From the NCBI RefSeq assembly GCF_016919445.1, contig NZ_CP070356.1:3302001-3366000 (forward strand): a stretch of DNA of 64,000 bases, read 5' to 3'. The DNA comes from Pseudomonas sp. PDNC002. Its GTDB lineage: Bacteria; Pseudomonadota; Gammaproteobacteria; Pseudomonadales; Pseudomonadaceae. The position numbers were made by a program, and so were the translations under genes. Of the stretch, positions 1 through 7,927 are shown in pieces. The notes beneath the pieces are model-generated. The model saw only the letters and a list, made by a program, of their open reading frames with translations. It was not told the DNA's origin and made no database searches. Numbering within the stretch: the first letter of the stretch is position 1; each line of letters begins with the position of its first letter.

Positions 1-930
1 GAGGCGAGCCAGGTGCTGATCGTCAGCGGCTCGCAGCAGACGCTGGACCTGGCCAGCAAGCTGTTCATCGATCCGGGCACCGAGGTGCTGCTCGAAGCGC
101 CGACCTATCTCGCCGCGCTGCAGGCCTTCCAGCTGTTCGGGGCGAACTGCCTGACCGTGCCGCTGGGCGCCGAAGGCCCGGACATCGCCGCGCTGCGCCA
201 GCGCCTGGAGACCAGCAAGCCAGCCTTCGCCTACCTGATCCCGACGTTCCAGAATCCGTCCGGCGTGCGCTATACCGAGCAGCGTCGCGATGAAGTGGCC
301 GCCGTGCTGGACGAGTTCGGCGTGACCCTGATCGAGGACGAGCCCTACCGCGAGCTGGTGTTCGATGAGGGCGCCGCGACGCCGCTGGTCAGCCGCCTGA
401 AGAAAGCCAGCTGGATCTACACCGGCACCGTGTCCAAGACTTTGTTGCCGGGCCTGCGCGTGGGCTTCCTGATCGCTACGCCGGACCTGTTTCCGCACCT
501 GCTGCGCCTGAAGCAATCCGCCGACCTGCACACCAACCGCGTTGGCCAGTGGCAGGCGCTGCAGTGGTTCGGCACCGAGGCCTACCGTGGTCACCTGGCC
601 GAGCTGCGCGACTTCTATCGCATCCGCCGCGACGCCATGCAGGCGCAGCTGGAGGAACATTTCGCCGACCTGGCCGACTGGAACGTACCCCAGGGCGGTC
701 TGTTCTTCTGGCTGAAGCTCAAGCAACCGCTGGATACCCGCACGCTGCTGGACGCGGCGCTGGCGCAGAACGTGGCGTTCATGCCCGGCGAGCCCTTCTT
801 CACTCAACCCGATGCCAATCCTGGCTATTTGCGGCTTAACTTCAGTCACGTGGCGCCGGAGCGCGCGGGCGAGGGGCTGCGCCGCCTGGCCGAGGTCATC
901 CGCGACGCCCAATCGGCCAAGGCCAACTGA
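1..930 (+). CDS. PLP-dependent aminotransferase, 5'-truncated
   Basis: C-terminal part of a fold-type I aminotransferase of the 2-aminoadipate / MocR-like class; the frame is open from base 1, so the start lies outside the window. Visible landmarks are GSQQTLDL (cofactor phosphate region), the NPSG loop at the substrate and PLP side, EDEPYRE (the Asp that pairs with the pyridine nitrogen) and TVSKTLLPGLRVG, whose Lys (codon 436-438) should form the Schiff base. Near the C-terminus, YLRLNFS supplies the usual carboxylate-binding Arg. Whether an N-terminal GntR-type DNA-binding domain precedes it cannot be seen, so both a free-standing aminotransferase and a MocR regulator remain possible. The stop is nine bases before the GST start, so the two are probably cotranscribed. 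Substrate unknown. Confidence 0.9.
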   Translation, partial: EASQVLIVSGSQQTLDLASKLFIDPGTEVLLEAPTYLAALQAFQLFGANCLTVPLGAEGPDIAALRQRLETSKPAFAYLIPTFQNPSGVRYTEQRRDEVAAVLDEFGVTLIEDEPYRELVFDEGAATPLVSRLKKASWIYTGTVSKTLLPGLRVGFLIATPDLFPHLLRLKQSADLHTNRVGQWQALQWFGTEAYRGHLAELRDFYRIRRDAMQAQLEEHFADLADWNVPQGGLFFWLKLKQPLDTRTLLDAALAQNVAFMPGEPFFTQPDANPGYLRLNFSHVAPERAGEGLRRLAEVIRDAQSAKAN

Positions 931-939
931 GGAGCGAGC

Positions 940-1542
940 ATGTACACCGTCTACGGCGATCAACTCTCGGGCAACTGCTACAAGGTCAAGCTGGCCCTGC
1001 ACCTGCTGGGCCTGCCTTACCAGTGGCGCGATATCGACATCCTCAAGGGCGAGACGCAGACGCCCGAGTTCCTGGCGAAGAACCCCAACGGCAAGGTGCC
1101 GGTGCTGGAGCTGGAAGACGGCACCTGCCTGTGGGAATCCAATGCCATCCTCAACTTCCTCGCCGACGGCAGCGACCTGCTGCCAAGCGAGCCGCGCCTG
1201 CGCACCCAGGTGTTGCAGTGGCAGTTCTTCGAGCAGTACAGCCATGAGCCTTATGTGGCGGTGGCGCGCTTCATCGAGTTCTACCTCGGCCTGCCGGAGG
1301 AGCGCCGCGAAGAGTACGCGCGCTGCCAGAAGGGCGGTTACAAGGCGCTGAAAGTGATGGAAAAGCAGCTGGAGCAGACGCCCTATCTGGTGGGCGACCA
1401 GTATTCCATCGCCGATATCACCCTGTACGCCTACACCCATGTGGCGCACCAGGGTGGCTTCGACCTGTCGAACTTCCCGGCTATCAATGCCTGGCTGGCG
1501 CGGGTGGCGGACCATCCGCGGCATGTGGGGATGCAGGGCTGA
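940..1542 (+). CDS. Glutathione S-transferase family protein
   Basis: A 200-residue protein of normal GST length. The N-terminal thioredoxin-fold domain (about residues 1-80) has a possible active-site Ser or Cys in LSGNCYK, the cis-Pro strand NGKVPVLE and the glutathione-contacting ESNAIL. The remainder is the all-helical C-terminal domain, including YSIADITLYAY, the N-capping box typical of GSTs. It probably conjugates glutathione to an electrophile or acts as a thiol transferase in the cytoplasm; the substrate cannot be read from sequence. The start ATG follows GAGGAGCGAGC, which overlaps the stop of the upstream aminotransferase gene, suggesting translational coupling. A clean terminator follows. 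Confidence 0.9.
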   Translation: MYTVYGDQLSGNCYKVKLALHLLGLPYQWRDIDILKGETQTPEFLAKNPNGKVPVLELEDGTCLWESNAILNFLADGSDLLPSEPRLRTQVLQWQFFEQYSHEPYVAVARFIEFYLGLPEERREEYARCQKGGYKALKVMEKQLEQTPYLVGDQYSIADITLYAYTHVAHQGGFDLSNFPAINAWLARVADHPRHVGMQG

Positions 1543-1561
1543 TCTCCACGCCTGGCCATCG

Positions 1562-1592
1562 AAAACGCCGCTTCCCTGGAAGCGGCGTTTTT
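1562..1592 (+). terminator. Intrinsic terminator after GST gene
   Basis: Fourteen-base stem AAAACGCCGCTTCC paired with GGAAGCGGCGTTTT around a two-base loop, followed by T residues. It ends the aminotransferase-GST transcript. Confidence 0.9.
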
Positions 1593-1623
1593 CATTGTGC
1601 AGACCCAAAGTCGACCTCCACGC

Positions 1624-1699
1624 AGGAGCGGACTCCGTCCGCGATCGTTTTCCGCTCGCTCCGAGCTGGCCGGTGCCATCGCGGACGGAGTCCGCTCCT
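1624..1699. repeat. REP-like inverted pair, TAGGAGCGGA family
   Basis: Two 22-base arms (1624-1645 and 1678-1699) are exact reverse complements, separated by 32 bases. The motif AGGAGCGGACTCCGTCCGCG recurs in other intergenic gaps of the window. The rest of the 378-base gap 1543-1920 shows no gene; 1700-1920 presumably holds the bacteriohemerythrin promoter. Confidence 0.85.
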
Positions 1700-1920
1700 A
1701 CGCAAGGTTTTCCTTGTGCGCACCGAAAACCGGCAATTTGCCATCAGATGAATCCGAAAAAAACCGCTCTAAATCGCGGATTTCGAGCTGTTGGGGTTGA
1801 CCGGCATCATGGCGGCGTTTTGTCGCTCTCCCTACCCTGAATGCACTGCCATACGGACGTACCGATGTGGCCGAGTGCGAGCGGCTGGCAGTGTCGTCGC
1901 CCGGCGAATGAGGGGGAAAG

Positions 1921-2382
1921 ATGGCCTATCTGGTCTGGCAGGCGGATCTCGATACCGGGATCGGCGTGATCGACGCACAGCACAAACGCATCGTCGAGAT
2001 GATCAACCAACTGCACGAGGCCCAGGCCCATCACGATCGAGCCATGCTCGGCGGCGTGATCGAGGAACTGGTCGACTACACCATCTCGCATTTCGCCTTC
2101 GAGGAGACCCTGCTGGAGGATTCCGGCTACCAGTTCACCCGCGCGCACAAGAAGGTCCACGAACTGTTCATCAAGCGCGTGTCCGACTATCGCCAGCGCT
2201 TCGAGGCCGGTGAGGATGTCGCCGAGGAGCTCAAGGGCCTGCTCGGGCGCTGGCTGTTCAACCATATCCGCAACGATGACGCCAACTACGTGGAAGCGGT
2301 GATGGCCAGCATGCACGAGCTGACCCGCGACCAGAGCCATGGTGGATGGCTGTCGCGTTCGATGAAACGATTCTTCGGCTGA
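1921..2382 (+). CDS. Bacteriohemerythrin
   Basis: A 153-residue single-domain hemerythrin, a four-helix bundle with a non-heme di-iron site that reversibly binds O2. All seven expected ligands are present with family spacing: His21, His57, Glu61 (HFAFEE), His76, His80 (HKKVH), His115 and Asp120 (HIRNDD). It therefore looks functional as an oxygen carrier or sensor. No signal peptide or partner domain is present, so it is cytoplasmic. The ATG follows GAGGGGGAAAG. Position next to folE agrees with PA1673 of P. aeruginosa, the microoxic Mhr protein (from memory). Confidence 0.95.
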   Translation: MAYLVWQADLDTGIGVIDAQHKRIVEMINQLHEAQAHHDRAMLGGVIEELVDYTISHFAFEETLLEDSGYQFTRAHKKVHELFIKRVSDYRQRFEAGEDVAEELKGLLGRWLFNHIRNDDANYVEAVMASMHELTRDQSHGGWLSRSMKRFFG

Positions 2383-2477
2383 ATCTGCCACCCGTTTTGC
2401 GGTGTGCCGACGCGAATCTCCCACGGCTAACTATGCTTTGTGCACAACTACAAGCAATGCCACGGGGGTATTCGCGC

Positions 2478-3329
2478 ATGAAGACGCTGTTGAATTCATT
2501 GTTGCTGCTGACGTTCCTTTCTTCCTTCCCTCTTTTCGCCGCTCAGTCGGGCGCGACCAACCAGACCGAGGACGCGCGCGCCAAGGCGCTGTTGTCCAAG
2601 GCGGTGGCCGCCTACAAACACGACGGTGACAAGGCCTTTGCCGCCTTCAGCCGCCAGGGCGAGTTCGTCGATGGCGACCTCTACGTCTTCGTGGTGGACA
2701 GCCAGGGCACCATGCTCGCCAGCGGCGGGCCATCGGTGGTGCTGATCGGCCGCGATGTCTCGTCCACGCTCGATCCCTCGTTGCAGCAGCAGTTCGTCCA
2801 GGCGCTGAAATCGCCGGATACCGGCAAGGTGCAGCAGGCCGATTACCGCTGGAAGAACTGGGCGGACGGCAAGGTCGAGCGCAAGCACGTGTACTACCAG
2901 CGCGTCGGCGAGCGCTTCATCGCCGTGGGCTACTACATCCCGCGGGCATCGGCGCAGCAGGCGGCAGCCATGCTGGACAAGGCGGTGAAGGCCATCGAGA
3001 AGGACCCGGATGCAACGATCAAGCAGATCAACGCGTTGGACAAGGCATTCATCGAGGACGATCTCTACGTCTTCGTGGTCGACCTGGATACCTCGAAGTT
3101 CGTCGCCCACGGTTTCAACACGCGCATGGTCGGCACCGATTTCGAATCGCTGAAGGACCCGGGCGGCAACCCCATCGGCCACGCCATGCTGGAGCTGGTG
3201 AAGTCCAAGGGTGAGGCCGAGTTCGAGTACCAGTGGCGCAACCCGGTGACCAGCAAGGTGGAGAACAAGCACGCGTTCCTGCGCAAGGCCGGCCACTATC
3301 TGGTCGCGGTGGGTTACTACACGCGCTGA
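2478..3329 (+). CDS. Secreted double-Cache-domain protein
   Basis: A 283-residue protein with a signal peptide (MKTLLNSLLLLTFLSSFPLFAA) and then two related Cache-type sensor domains, about residues 40-160 and 175-283. Each contains a DLYVFVVD strand, a GRD/GTDF turn, a YxW(K/R)N segment and a closing VGYY motif, so the domains are an internal duplication. No transmembrane anchor, methyl-accepting, kinase or cyclase domain follows, so this is a free periplasmic ligand-binding protein rather than a receptor. The start at 2478 was chosen because it begins directly at the signal peptide; an upstream in-frame start at 2346 would overlap the previous gene and bury it. Ligand unknown. Confidence 0.85.
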   Translation: MKTLLNSLLLLTFLSSFPLFAAQSGATNQTEDARAKALLSKAVAAYKHDGDKAFAAFSRQGEFVDGDLYVFVVDSQGTMLASGGPSVVLIGRDVSSTLDPSLQQQFVQALKSPDTGKVQQADYRWKNWADGKVERKHVYYQRVGERFIAVGYYIPRASAQQAAAMLDKAVKAIEKDPDATIKQINALDKAFIEDDLYVFVVDLDTSKFVAHGFNTRMVGTDFESLKDPGGNPIGHAMLELVKSKGEAEFEYQWRNPVTSKVENKHAFLRKAGHYLVAVGYYTR

Positions 3330-3349
3330 TCGCGAAGAATCGCAGGCAC

Positions 3350-3376
3350 AAAAAAACCGGCCCGAGGGCCGGTTTT
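3350..3376. terminator. Bidirectional terminator between Cache gene and folE
   Basis: AAAAAACCGGCC pairs with GGCCGGTTTTTT around a short loop. It has T runs on both strands between two convergent genes, so it can serve both. Confidence 0.9.
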
Positions 3377-3392
3377 TTCATGGCAGCTGGCT

Positions 3393-3938
3393 TCAGCGGA
3401 TCAGGCTGAGGAACTCGCTGCGGGTGGCTGCGTTCTCGCGGAACTCGCCGAGCATCACCGAGGTGACCATGGAGGAGTTCTGCTTCTCCACGCCACGCAT
3501 CATCATGCACATGTGCTTGGCCTCGATGACCACGGCCACGCCCAGCGCGCCGGTGACCTGCTGCACGGCCTCGGCGATCTGCCGCGACATGTTTTCCTGG
3601 ATCTGCAGGCGGCGGCCGTACATGTCGACGATGCGTGCGACCTTCGACAGGCCCAGCACTTTTCCATTCGGGATGTAGGCGACGTGGGCCTTGCCGATGA
3701 AGGGCAGCAGGTGGTGTTCGCACAGCGAGTAGAGCTCGATGTCCTTGACCAGCACCATTTCACTGTTGTCGGAGCTGAACAGGGCGCCGTTGACGATCTC
3801 CTCCAGCGTCTGCTGGTAGCCGCGGCAAAGGTACTGCATGGCTTTGGCGGCCCGTTTGGGCGTGTCGACCAGGCCTTCGCGGGTGACATCCTCACCGAGC
3901 TGGCTGAGGATCGCGGAGTAGTTTTGTTCCAGGGACAT
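3393..3938 (-). CDS. folE: GTP cyclohydrolase I
   Basis: Catalyses GTP to 7,8-dihydroneopterin triphosphate, the first step of folate and pterin synthesis. The 181-residue length is normal for the zinc-dependent FolE type. Zinc ligands are Cys73 and His76 (SLCEHHLLP) and Cys144 (KHMCMMMRG); the GTP-contacting loop NGKVLGLSK and the segment GRRLQIQE are present. The position after the bacteriohemerythrin gene matches the P. aeruginosa paralogue called folE2 (PA1674, from memory), so a second folE elsewhere in the genome is likely. It is transcribed leftward toward a shared terminator. Confidence 0.97.
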   Translation of the reverse strand: MSLEQNYSAILSQLGEDVTREGLVDTPKRAAKAMQYLCRGYQQTLEEIVNGALFSSDNSEMVLVKDIELYSLCEHHLLPFIGKAHVAYIPNGKVLGLSKVARIVDMYGRRLQIQENMSRQIAEAVQQVTGALGVAVVIEAKHMCMMMRGVEKQNSSMVTSVMLGEFRENAATRSEFLSLIR

Positions 3939-4081
3939 GATCTACCTGTGGCAATGACAAAAATAAAAACCGTGGCGCAGGGTAGGGCGCTCAGCCTTGG
4001 CTGGCAAGGCCCGAGCGCCGGTTGGCGCGTTATGGCTGGTGGATTGGCGCCAGCAGTGTGGTCGGAGATCCCGAGCAGGAT

Positions 4082-4639
4082 TTACTCGTCGCGGCCTTCG
4101 AGCATGGTCCGCCGCAGCATCACGTAGATGGCGCCGGTACCGCCGTGGCGCGGCAGGCAGGAGGCGAAGCCGAGCACCTGCGGATGCTGGCGCAGCCAGG
4201 TGTTCACATGGCTCTTCATCATCGGGCTGCGGCCATCGATGCGCGCGGCCTTGCCGTGGGTGACGCGGACGCAGCGCACCTCGAAGCGAGCGGCTTCGGC
4301 GAGGAAGTCCCAGAGGGTTTCGCGGGCTTTTTCGATCTTCATGCCGTGCAGGTCGAGGCTGCCTTCGAAATCGATCTGGCCGGCCTTGAGCTTGCGCATC
4401 TGGCCTTCCTGGACACCATCGCGGGCCCAGTGGAGTTCGTCCTCGGGGCCGACGTCGATGACGAACTGGTCGGACAGGCCATCCACCCGGATGTTCTCGG
4501 TGCGCACGGTCGCGTTCTGCCGCAGCTCCTTGAGCTGCTTGCGGTCGGACTTGGGTTTGCCGGTGTCCGCCTGGTCCACGGTGATGCGCCTGACGCCGCG
4601 CATCTCGCTGGCGAATTGGGAAAAGTCGTCGTCTTGCAT
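4082..4639 (-). CDS. Smr-domain DNA/RNA endonuclease-like protein
   Basis: A 185-residue protein whose C-terminal half is a Smr domain: LDLHGM (about residue 95), THGKA (about 127) and the glycine-rich GGTGAIYVML near the end. Free-standing Smr proteins of this type (YdaL/SmrA group) have nicking or RNA-cleaving activity, but the target here is unknown. The N-terminal ~75 residues are charged and look flexible. The ATG at 4639 was chosen because GAGGAG lies six bases upstream; an in-frame GTG at 4645 touches the ribosome-binding site and is unlikely to be used. It shares strand and neighbourhood with folE. Confidence 0.88.
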   Translation of the reverse strand: MQDDDFSQFASEMRGVRRITVDQADTGKPKSDRKQLKELRQNATVRTENIRVDGLSDQFVIDVGPEDELHWARDGVQEGQMRKLKAGQIDFEGSLDLHGMKIEKARETLWDFLAEAARFEVRCVRVTHGKAARIDGRSPMMKSHVNTWLRQHPQVLGFASCLPRHGGTGAIYVMLRRTMLEGRDE

Positions 4640-4709
4640 GCGCACCTCCTCGAAGAGCCGCGCAGTTTAGCGGATCGCGGACGGCTTGCGGAATCGCGCG
4701 GGGGCGGCG

Positions 4710-5030
4710 TCAGTCGCGCTTGCGCATCAGCCGTGGCGACAGGCTCAGACCATCGCGGCCGCGTGCGCGGCGCCGGGCGGCGCGCCAGAACATCACGCCC
4801 AGCCAGAGGGCTAGCAGGCCGATGACCAGCAACACGGCGCCAGCGCCCGGTTCGATGTGCATCACGCCCACGGCCGGTTGGCGACGAAGCAGGGCGGCTA
4901 CGCCGGCCATGCTGGACAGGATGCCGAAGGTGGCGATCACCGCGGCAAGAGCGGCGGCGAAGCGCCAGCGCCAACGCCCGGGCCGCTTGGGACGCAGGGT
5001 GCGTGGGTCGAAACTATCGGACATCTTCAT
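4710..5030 (-). CDS. Two-helix membrane protein of unknown function
   Basis: A 106-residue protein with a basic, Arg/Pro-rich N-terminus, two hydrophobic segments (about residues 23-46 and 60-83) and an Arg-rich cytoplasmic tail. The charge pattern predicts both termini on the cytoplasmic side. No enzymatic motif is visible. AGGAAGGCGGG precedes the ATG at 5030. It lies in the same leftward gene row as the Smr and folE genes. Confidence 0.75.
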   Translation of the reverse strand: MKMSDSFDPRTLRPKRPGRWRWRFAAALAAVIATFGILSSMAGVAALLRRQPAVGVMHIEPGAGAVLLVIGLLALWLGVMFWRAARRRARGRDGLSLSPRLMRKRD

Positions 5031-5201
5031 CCCGCCTTCCTCATCTATTGAACGAGGCTATGACCGGCCGGGATGGGTGGGGTTCCAACCCCGGGGTCGG
5101 GAAGCGTGGCGAACCCACGATTCGTGCGGGTTCGCGGGTGCTGCGGCTAAGCTGAGCCCAGCCCTGGCCGGTTGTCGCTGCCGCCCGTCGGGACGGTTGT
5201 A

Positions 5202-5798
5202 TCAGACCAACGCCTGGGCCTGGGCCACCACGGCGGCGAAGTTGTCGCCCAGGGCGGCGATTTCGGCACGGTGCAGGTCGCGAGCGGCCAGCACGCCACC
5301 TTCCGGAGTGGGGATATCGCGGGTGGCGCAGGCGGCATCCACCAGGGTGCAACGGTAGCCATAATCCTTCGCCGCGCGGACGGTGGTGCTGATGCTCGAA
5401 TGGGTCATGAAGCCACAGACGATCAGGTCCAGGCGGCCGCCGGCCTGCAGGCGGTCATGCAGGTCGGTCCCGGCGAAGGCGTTGGGCAGGCGCTTGTCCA
5501 CCACCACTTCGCCCGGCAGCGGGGCCAGTTCCGGCAGGAAGCGGCCACGCGGGCCCTGCGGATCGAGCAGGCCGCCGACCACGCCCAGGTGGTGTACGTG
5601 GACGATCGGGGTCCCCATGGCCCGGGCCGTCTCCAGCAGCAGGCGAATCTGCGCCACCGCCGCATCCAGGTCCGGCAGCGCCAGCACGCCGCTGCGGTAC
5701 TCCTCCTGCGCGTCGATGATCAACAGAGTGCTCTGGCGCAGGGTGGCCGGCGGATATCCGCGCCCACTGATCTGCAGCATGCTGAGCGGAAGGGACAT
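5202..5798 (-). CDS. Isochorismatase-like hydrolase lacking the usual Cys
   Basis: A 198-residue protein of the isochorismatase / cysteine hydrolase fold. The catalytic Asp29 (LLIIDAQEEY) and Lys102 (VVDKRLPNAF) are in place, but at the position of the nucleophilic Cys in the usual T-H-x-C-V motif it has Ser135 (FMTHSSISTTV). Isochorismatases proper also lack the Cys, so the protein may hydrolyse an ether or act on another substrate rather than an amide. It is divergent from prmB, with 179 bases between the starts. Function unassigned; the synteny counterpart is probably PA1677 (from memory). Confidence 0.88.
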   Translation of the reverse strand: MSLPLSMLQISGRGYPPATLRQSTLLIIDAQEEYRSGVLALPDLDAAVAQIRLLLETARAMGTPIVHVHHLGVVGGLLDPQGPRGRFLPELAPLPGEVVVDKRLPNAFAGTDLHDRLQAGGRLDLIVCGFMTHSSISTTVRAAKDYGYRCTLVDAACATRDIPTPEGGVLAARDLHRAEIAALGDNFAAVVAQAQALV

Positions 5799-5977
5799 GT
5801 CTGGACTCCTGTAAATGCATGTTCACTCATTGTGGGCCGTAACGCGGCTGCTGTGAATCTTTGCGAACGCGCGCCAAAGTGGTATTGGCATTCTTCTGTG
5901 GAAAGGGCAGGAGGCGCCCCAGAACCTCCCTGTTCCGCTAGAATGCGCCCCTTTTGCGAGCTGCGAGGACTGCCGCC

Positions 5978-6892
5978 GTGACCGAATCCCGTTTGCTGAC
6001 CCTGCGTGACCACATCCGCTGGGCCGTCAGCCGCTTCCACGCCGAGGAATTGTTCTTTGGCCACGGTACCGACAACGCCTGGGACGAAGCCCGCCAACTG
6101 GTGCTGGGCGCACTGCACCTGCCCTGGGAAATGGCCGACGCCTACCTGGATTGCTGTCTCGAGGACGAGGAGCGCGAATACCTGATGCACCTGCTGCGTC
6201 GGCGTATCGAGGAGCGCGTACCGACTGCCTACCTGCTGGGCGAAGCCTGGTTCTGCGGGATGCCCTTCGTGGTGGACGAGCGCGTGCTGGTGCCGCGTTC
6301 GCCCATCGCCGAGCTGATCGAGCGTCGTTTCGAGCCCTGGCTGGCGCACGACCCGGCGCGCATTCTCGACCTGTGCACCGGCTCGGGCTGCATTGGCATC
6401 GCCTGTGCCAGTGCCTTCCCGGAATCCGAGGTGGTGCTGGGCGACCTGTCGTTCGACGCGCTGGAAGTGGCCAACATCAACATCGAGCGCCATGAGTTGG
6501 GCGAGCGCGTCTACACCGTGCAGGGCGACGGCTTCGAAGGCCTGCCGGGCCAACGTTTCGACCTGATCGTGTCGAATCCGCCCTATGTCGACGCCGAAGA
6601 CTTTGCCGACATGCCCGCCGAGTACCACCACGAGCCGGAACTGGGCCTGGCCTGCGGCAACGATGGCCTGGACCTGGTGCGGCGCATGCTGGCCGAAGCC
6701 GCGGATCACCTGACCGAGCGCGGTACGCTGGTGGTAGAAGTCGGCAACAGCCAGGTGCATGTGGCGGCGCTCTACCCGGAAGTGGACTTCACCTGGCTCG
6801 ACTTCGAGTACGGCGGCCATGGTGTATTCCTGCTCTCGGCACAGCAGTGCCGCGAGCATCAGGAGCTGTTCAGGATGCGCGTAAAGACCTGA
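5978..6892 (+). CDS. prmB: Ribosomal protein uL3 glutamine methyltransferase
   Basis: SAM-dependent enzyme that N5-methylates a glutamine of ribosomal protein L3 during 50S assembly. The 304-residue product has a helical N-terminal substrate-recognition domain, the SAM-binding [14 protein letters not shown] motif (about residue 127) and the NPPY motif (VSNPPYVD, about 202) that holds the target amide. The GTG at 5978 is preferred: GAGGA lies about eight bases upstream and the protein then begins MTESRL as in relatives. An earlier in-frame TTG at 5954 has no ribosome-binding site. Confidence 0.96.
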   Translation: MTESRLLTLRDHIRWAVSRFHAEELFFGHGTDNAWDEARQLVLGALHLPWEMADAYLDCCLEDEEREYLMHLLRRRIEERVPTAYLLGEAWFCGMPFVVDERVLVPRSPIAELIERRFEPWLAHDPARILDLCTGSGCIGIACASAFPESEVVLGDLSFDALEVANINIERHELGERVYTVQGDGFEGLPGQRFDLIVSNPPYVDAEDFADMPAEYHHEPELGLACGNDGLDLVRRMLAEAADHLTERGTLVVEVGNSQVHVAALYPEVDFTWLDFEYGGHGVFLLSAQQCREHQELFRMRVKT

Positions 6893-6918
6893 TCCACATC
6901 CACGGAAGCGATGAACCT

Positions 6919-6944
6919 GTAGGAGCGAGCAAGCTCGCTCCTAC
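6919..6944. repeat. REP-like palindrome, TAGGAGCGAGC variant
   Basis: GTAGGAGCGAGC and GCTCGCTCCTAC form a perfect 12-base stem with a two-base loop just after prmB. A variant of the same family occurs at 60325-60350. Confidence 0.85.
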
Positions 6945-6974
6945 AAAAGAACGCTTCGGCGTGGGGCTCGGCCC

Positions 6975-7042
6975 ATCGCAGACGGAGTCCGCTCCCACGC
7001 AGAGATCGGCTTTGGGTAGGAGCGGACCTTGTCCGCGATTGT
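6975..7042. repeat. REP-like pair, TAGGAGCGGA family
   Basis: Inverted copies: GACGGAGTCCGCTCCCAC near 6981 and GTAGGAGCGGACCTTGTCCG near 7017. They lie in the gap between convergent genes. Confidence 0.75.
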
Positions 7043-7093
7043 CCACCGGCAGCGCCGAACGGTCGGCGCGAGGCGTCGAAGGCACGCCACGCC

Positions 7094-7879
7094 TCAGTGC
7101 GTGGCGATCCAGATCAGCAGCCCGGCCTGGAACACCGCGAATACCGTCAGGCACGCAATGGTGAAGCGCAGGCTGGTGTCGTCGCGGCGGAAGGTTTCGA
7201 TGCGGTGCTCCAGGCGGCGGATTTCGTTGGCCTGGGTGGCGAGGTTCTGGTCGGCCTGTTCCAGCATGGCGCCGGCTTCCAGCAGCGGCACGATCTGCAC
7301 CTTGTCCTTGTGCCAGTCGTCATACAGTTCGCTGACCCGGCCGACGCTGTAGCGCGCCTTCAGCAGCCGCGAGTCGTCATAGATCACATCGAAGCCCTGG
7401 GCGCGCAGGAAGTGGTCGCGGCGCTGCCGGGCCTCTTCGTTGGGCGCGTCCTTCATCGCCAGCGCGCCGCCCTCGACACGGTAGTGCGACCACTTCTTTT
7501 TCGCCCAGGCCACTCCCTGGGCCAGCAGAAATCGCCCCAGGCCGCGGTTCAGCGGTTCGGTAGTGAAGCCCGAGTCGGCGCCGAAGCGCACTTCCTTGTT
7601 GCGGTGGTCCGCCCAGACCTCCAGCAGGTTCACTTCCTTGCGCAGCACCTGGCCGGGCACCTGAACGGTCAGGCGCAGCAGGCTCTGCTCGCCGTTGTGG
7701 CGTTCGACCCGCCCCAACTGCACGAAGCGCAGCGGCCGCGCGCCCGTGGTGCGGTCGGTGGGCAGTGGCGCCAGGCGCAGCAGGCGATAGTGTTCCGGCG
7801 CCAGCTCGGCCCAGGGATGCGGGCGGGCGGCGGCGCTGTCGTCGGCCGCGACGCCGGCGGTCTGTTCGGTTTCTGTCAT
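7094..7879 (-). CDS. Hypothetical protein with C-terminal coiled coil and membrane anchor
   Basis: A 261-residue protein. The first 35 residues are Ala/Asp-rich and probably disordered. The central part (about 40-170) has alternating strands and helices with GLGRFLLAQGVAWAKKKW followed by RRDHFLRAQGF, which is reminiscent of an acetyltransferase (GNAT) fold but lacks a clear acetyl-CoA loop. Residues about 200-235 form a heptad-like coiled coil, and the last ~22 residues are a hydrophobic helix, so it is probably tail-anchored with the bulk in the cytoplasm. GAGGTAG precedes the ATG. Synteny counterpart probably PA1679 (from memory). Function unknown. Confidence 0.8.
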   Translation of the reverse strand: MTETEQTAGVAADDSAAARPHPWAELAPEHYRLLRLAPLPTDRTTGARPLRFVQLGRVERHNGEQSLLRLTVQVPGQVLRKEVNLLEVWADHRNKEVRFGADSGFTTEPLNRGLGRFLLAQGVAWAKKKWSHYRVEGGALAMKDAPNEEARQRRDHFLRAQGFDVIYDDSRLLKARYSVGRVSELYDDWHKDKVQIVPLLEAGAMLEQADQNLATQANEIRRLEHRIETFRRDDTSLRFTIACLTVFAVFQAGLLIWIATH

Positions 7880-7927
7880 GGGGATCTACCTCGGGCCCGG
7901 TGGGCGTGACCAGGGCGTTCCCGTGGT

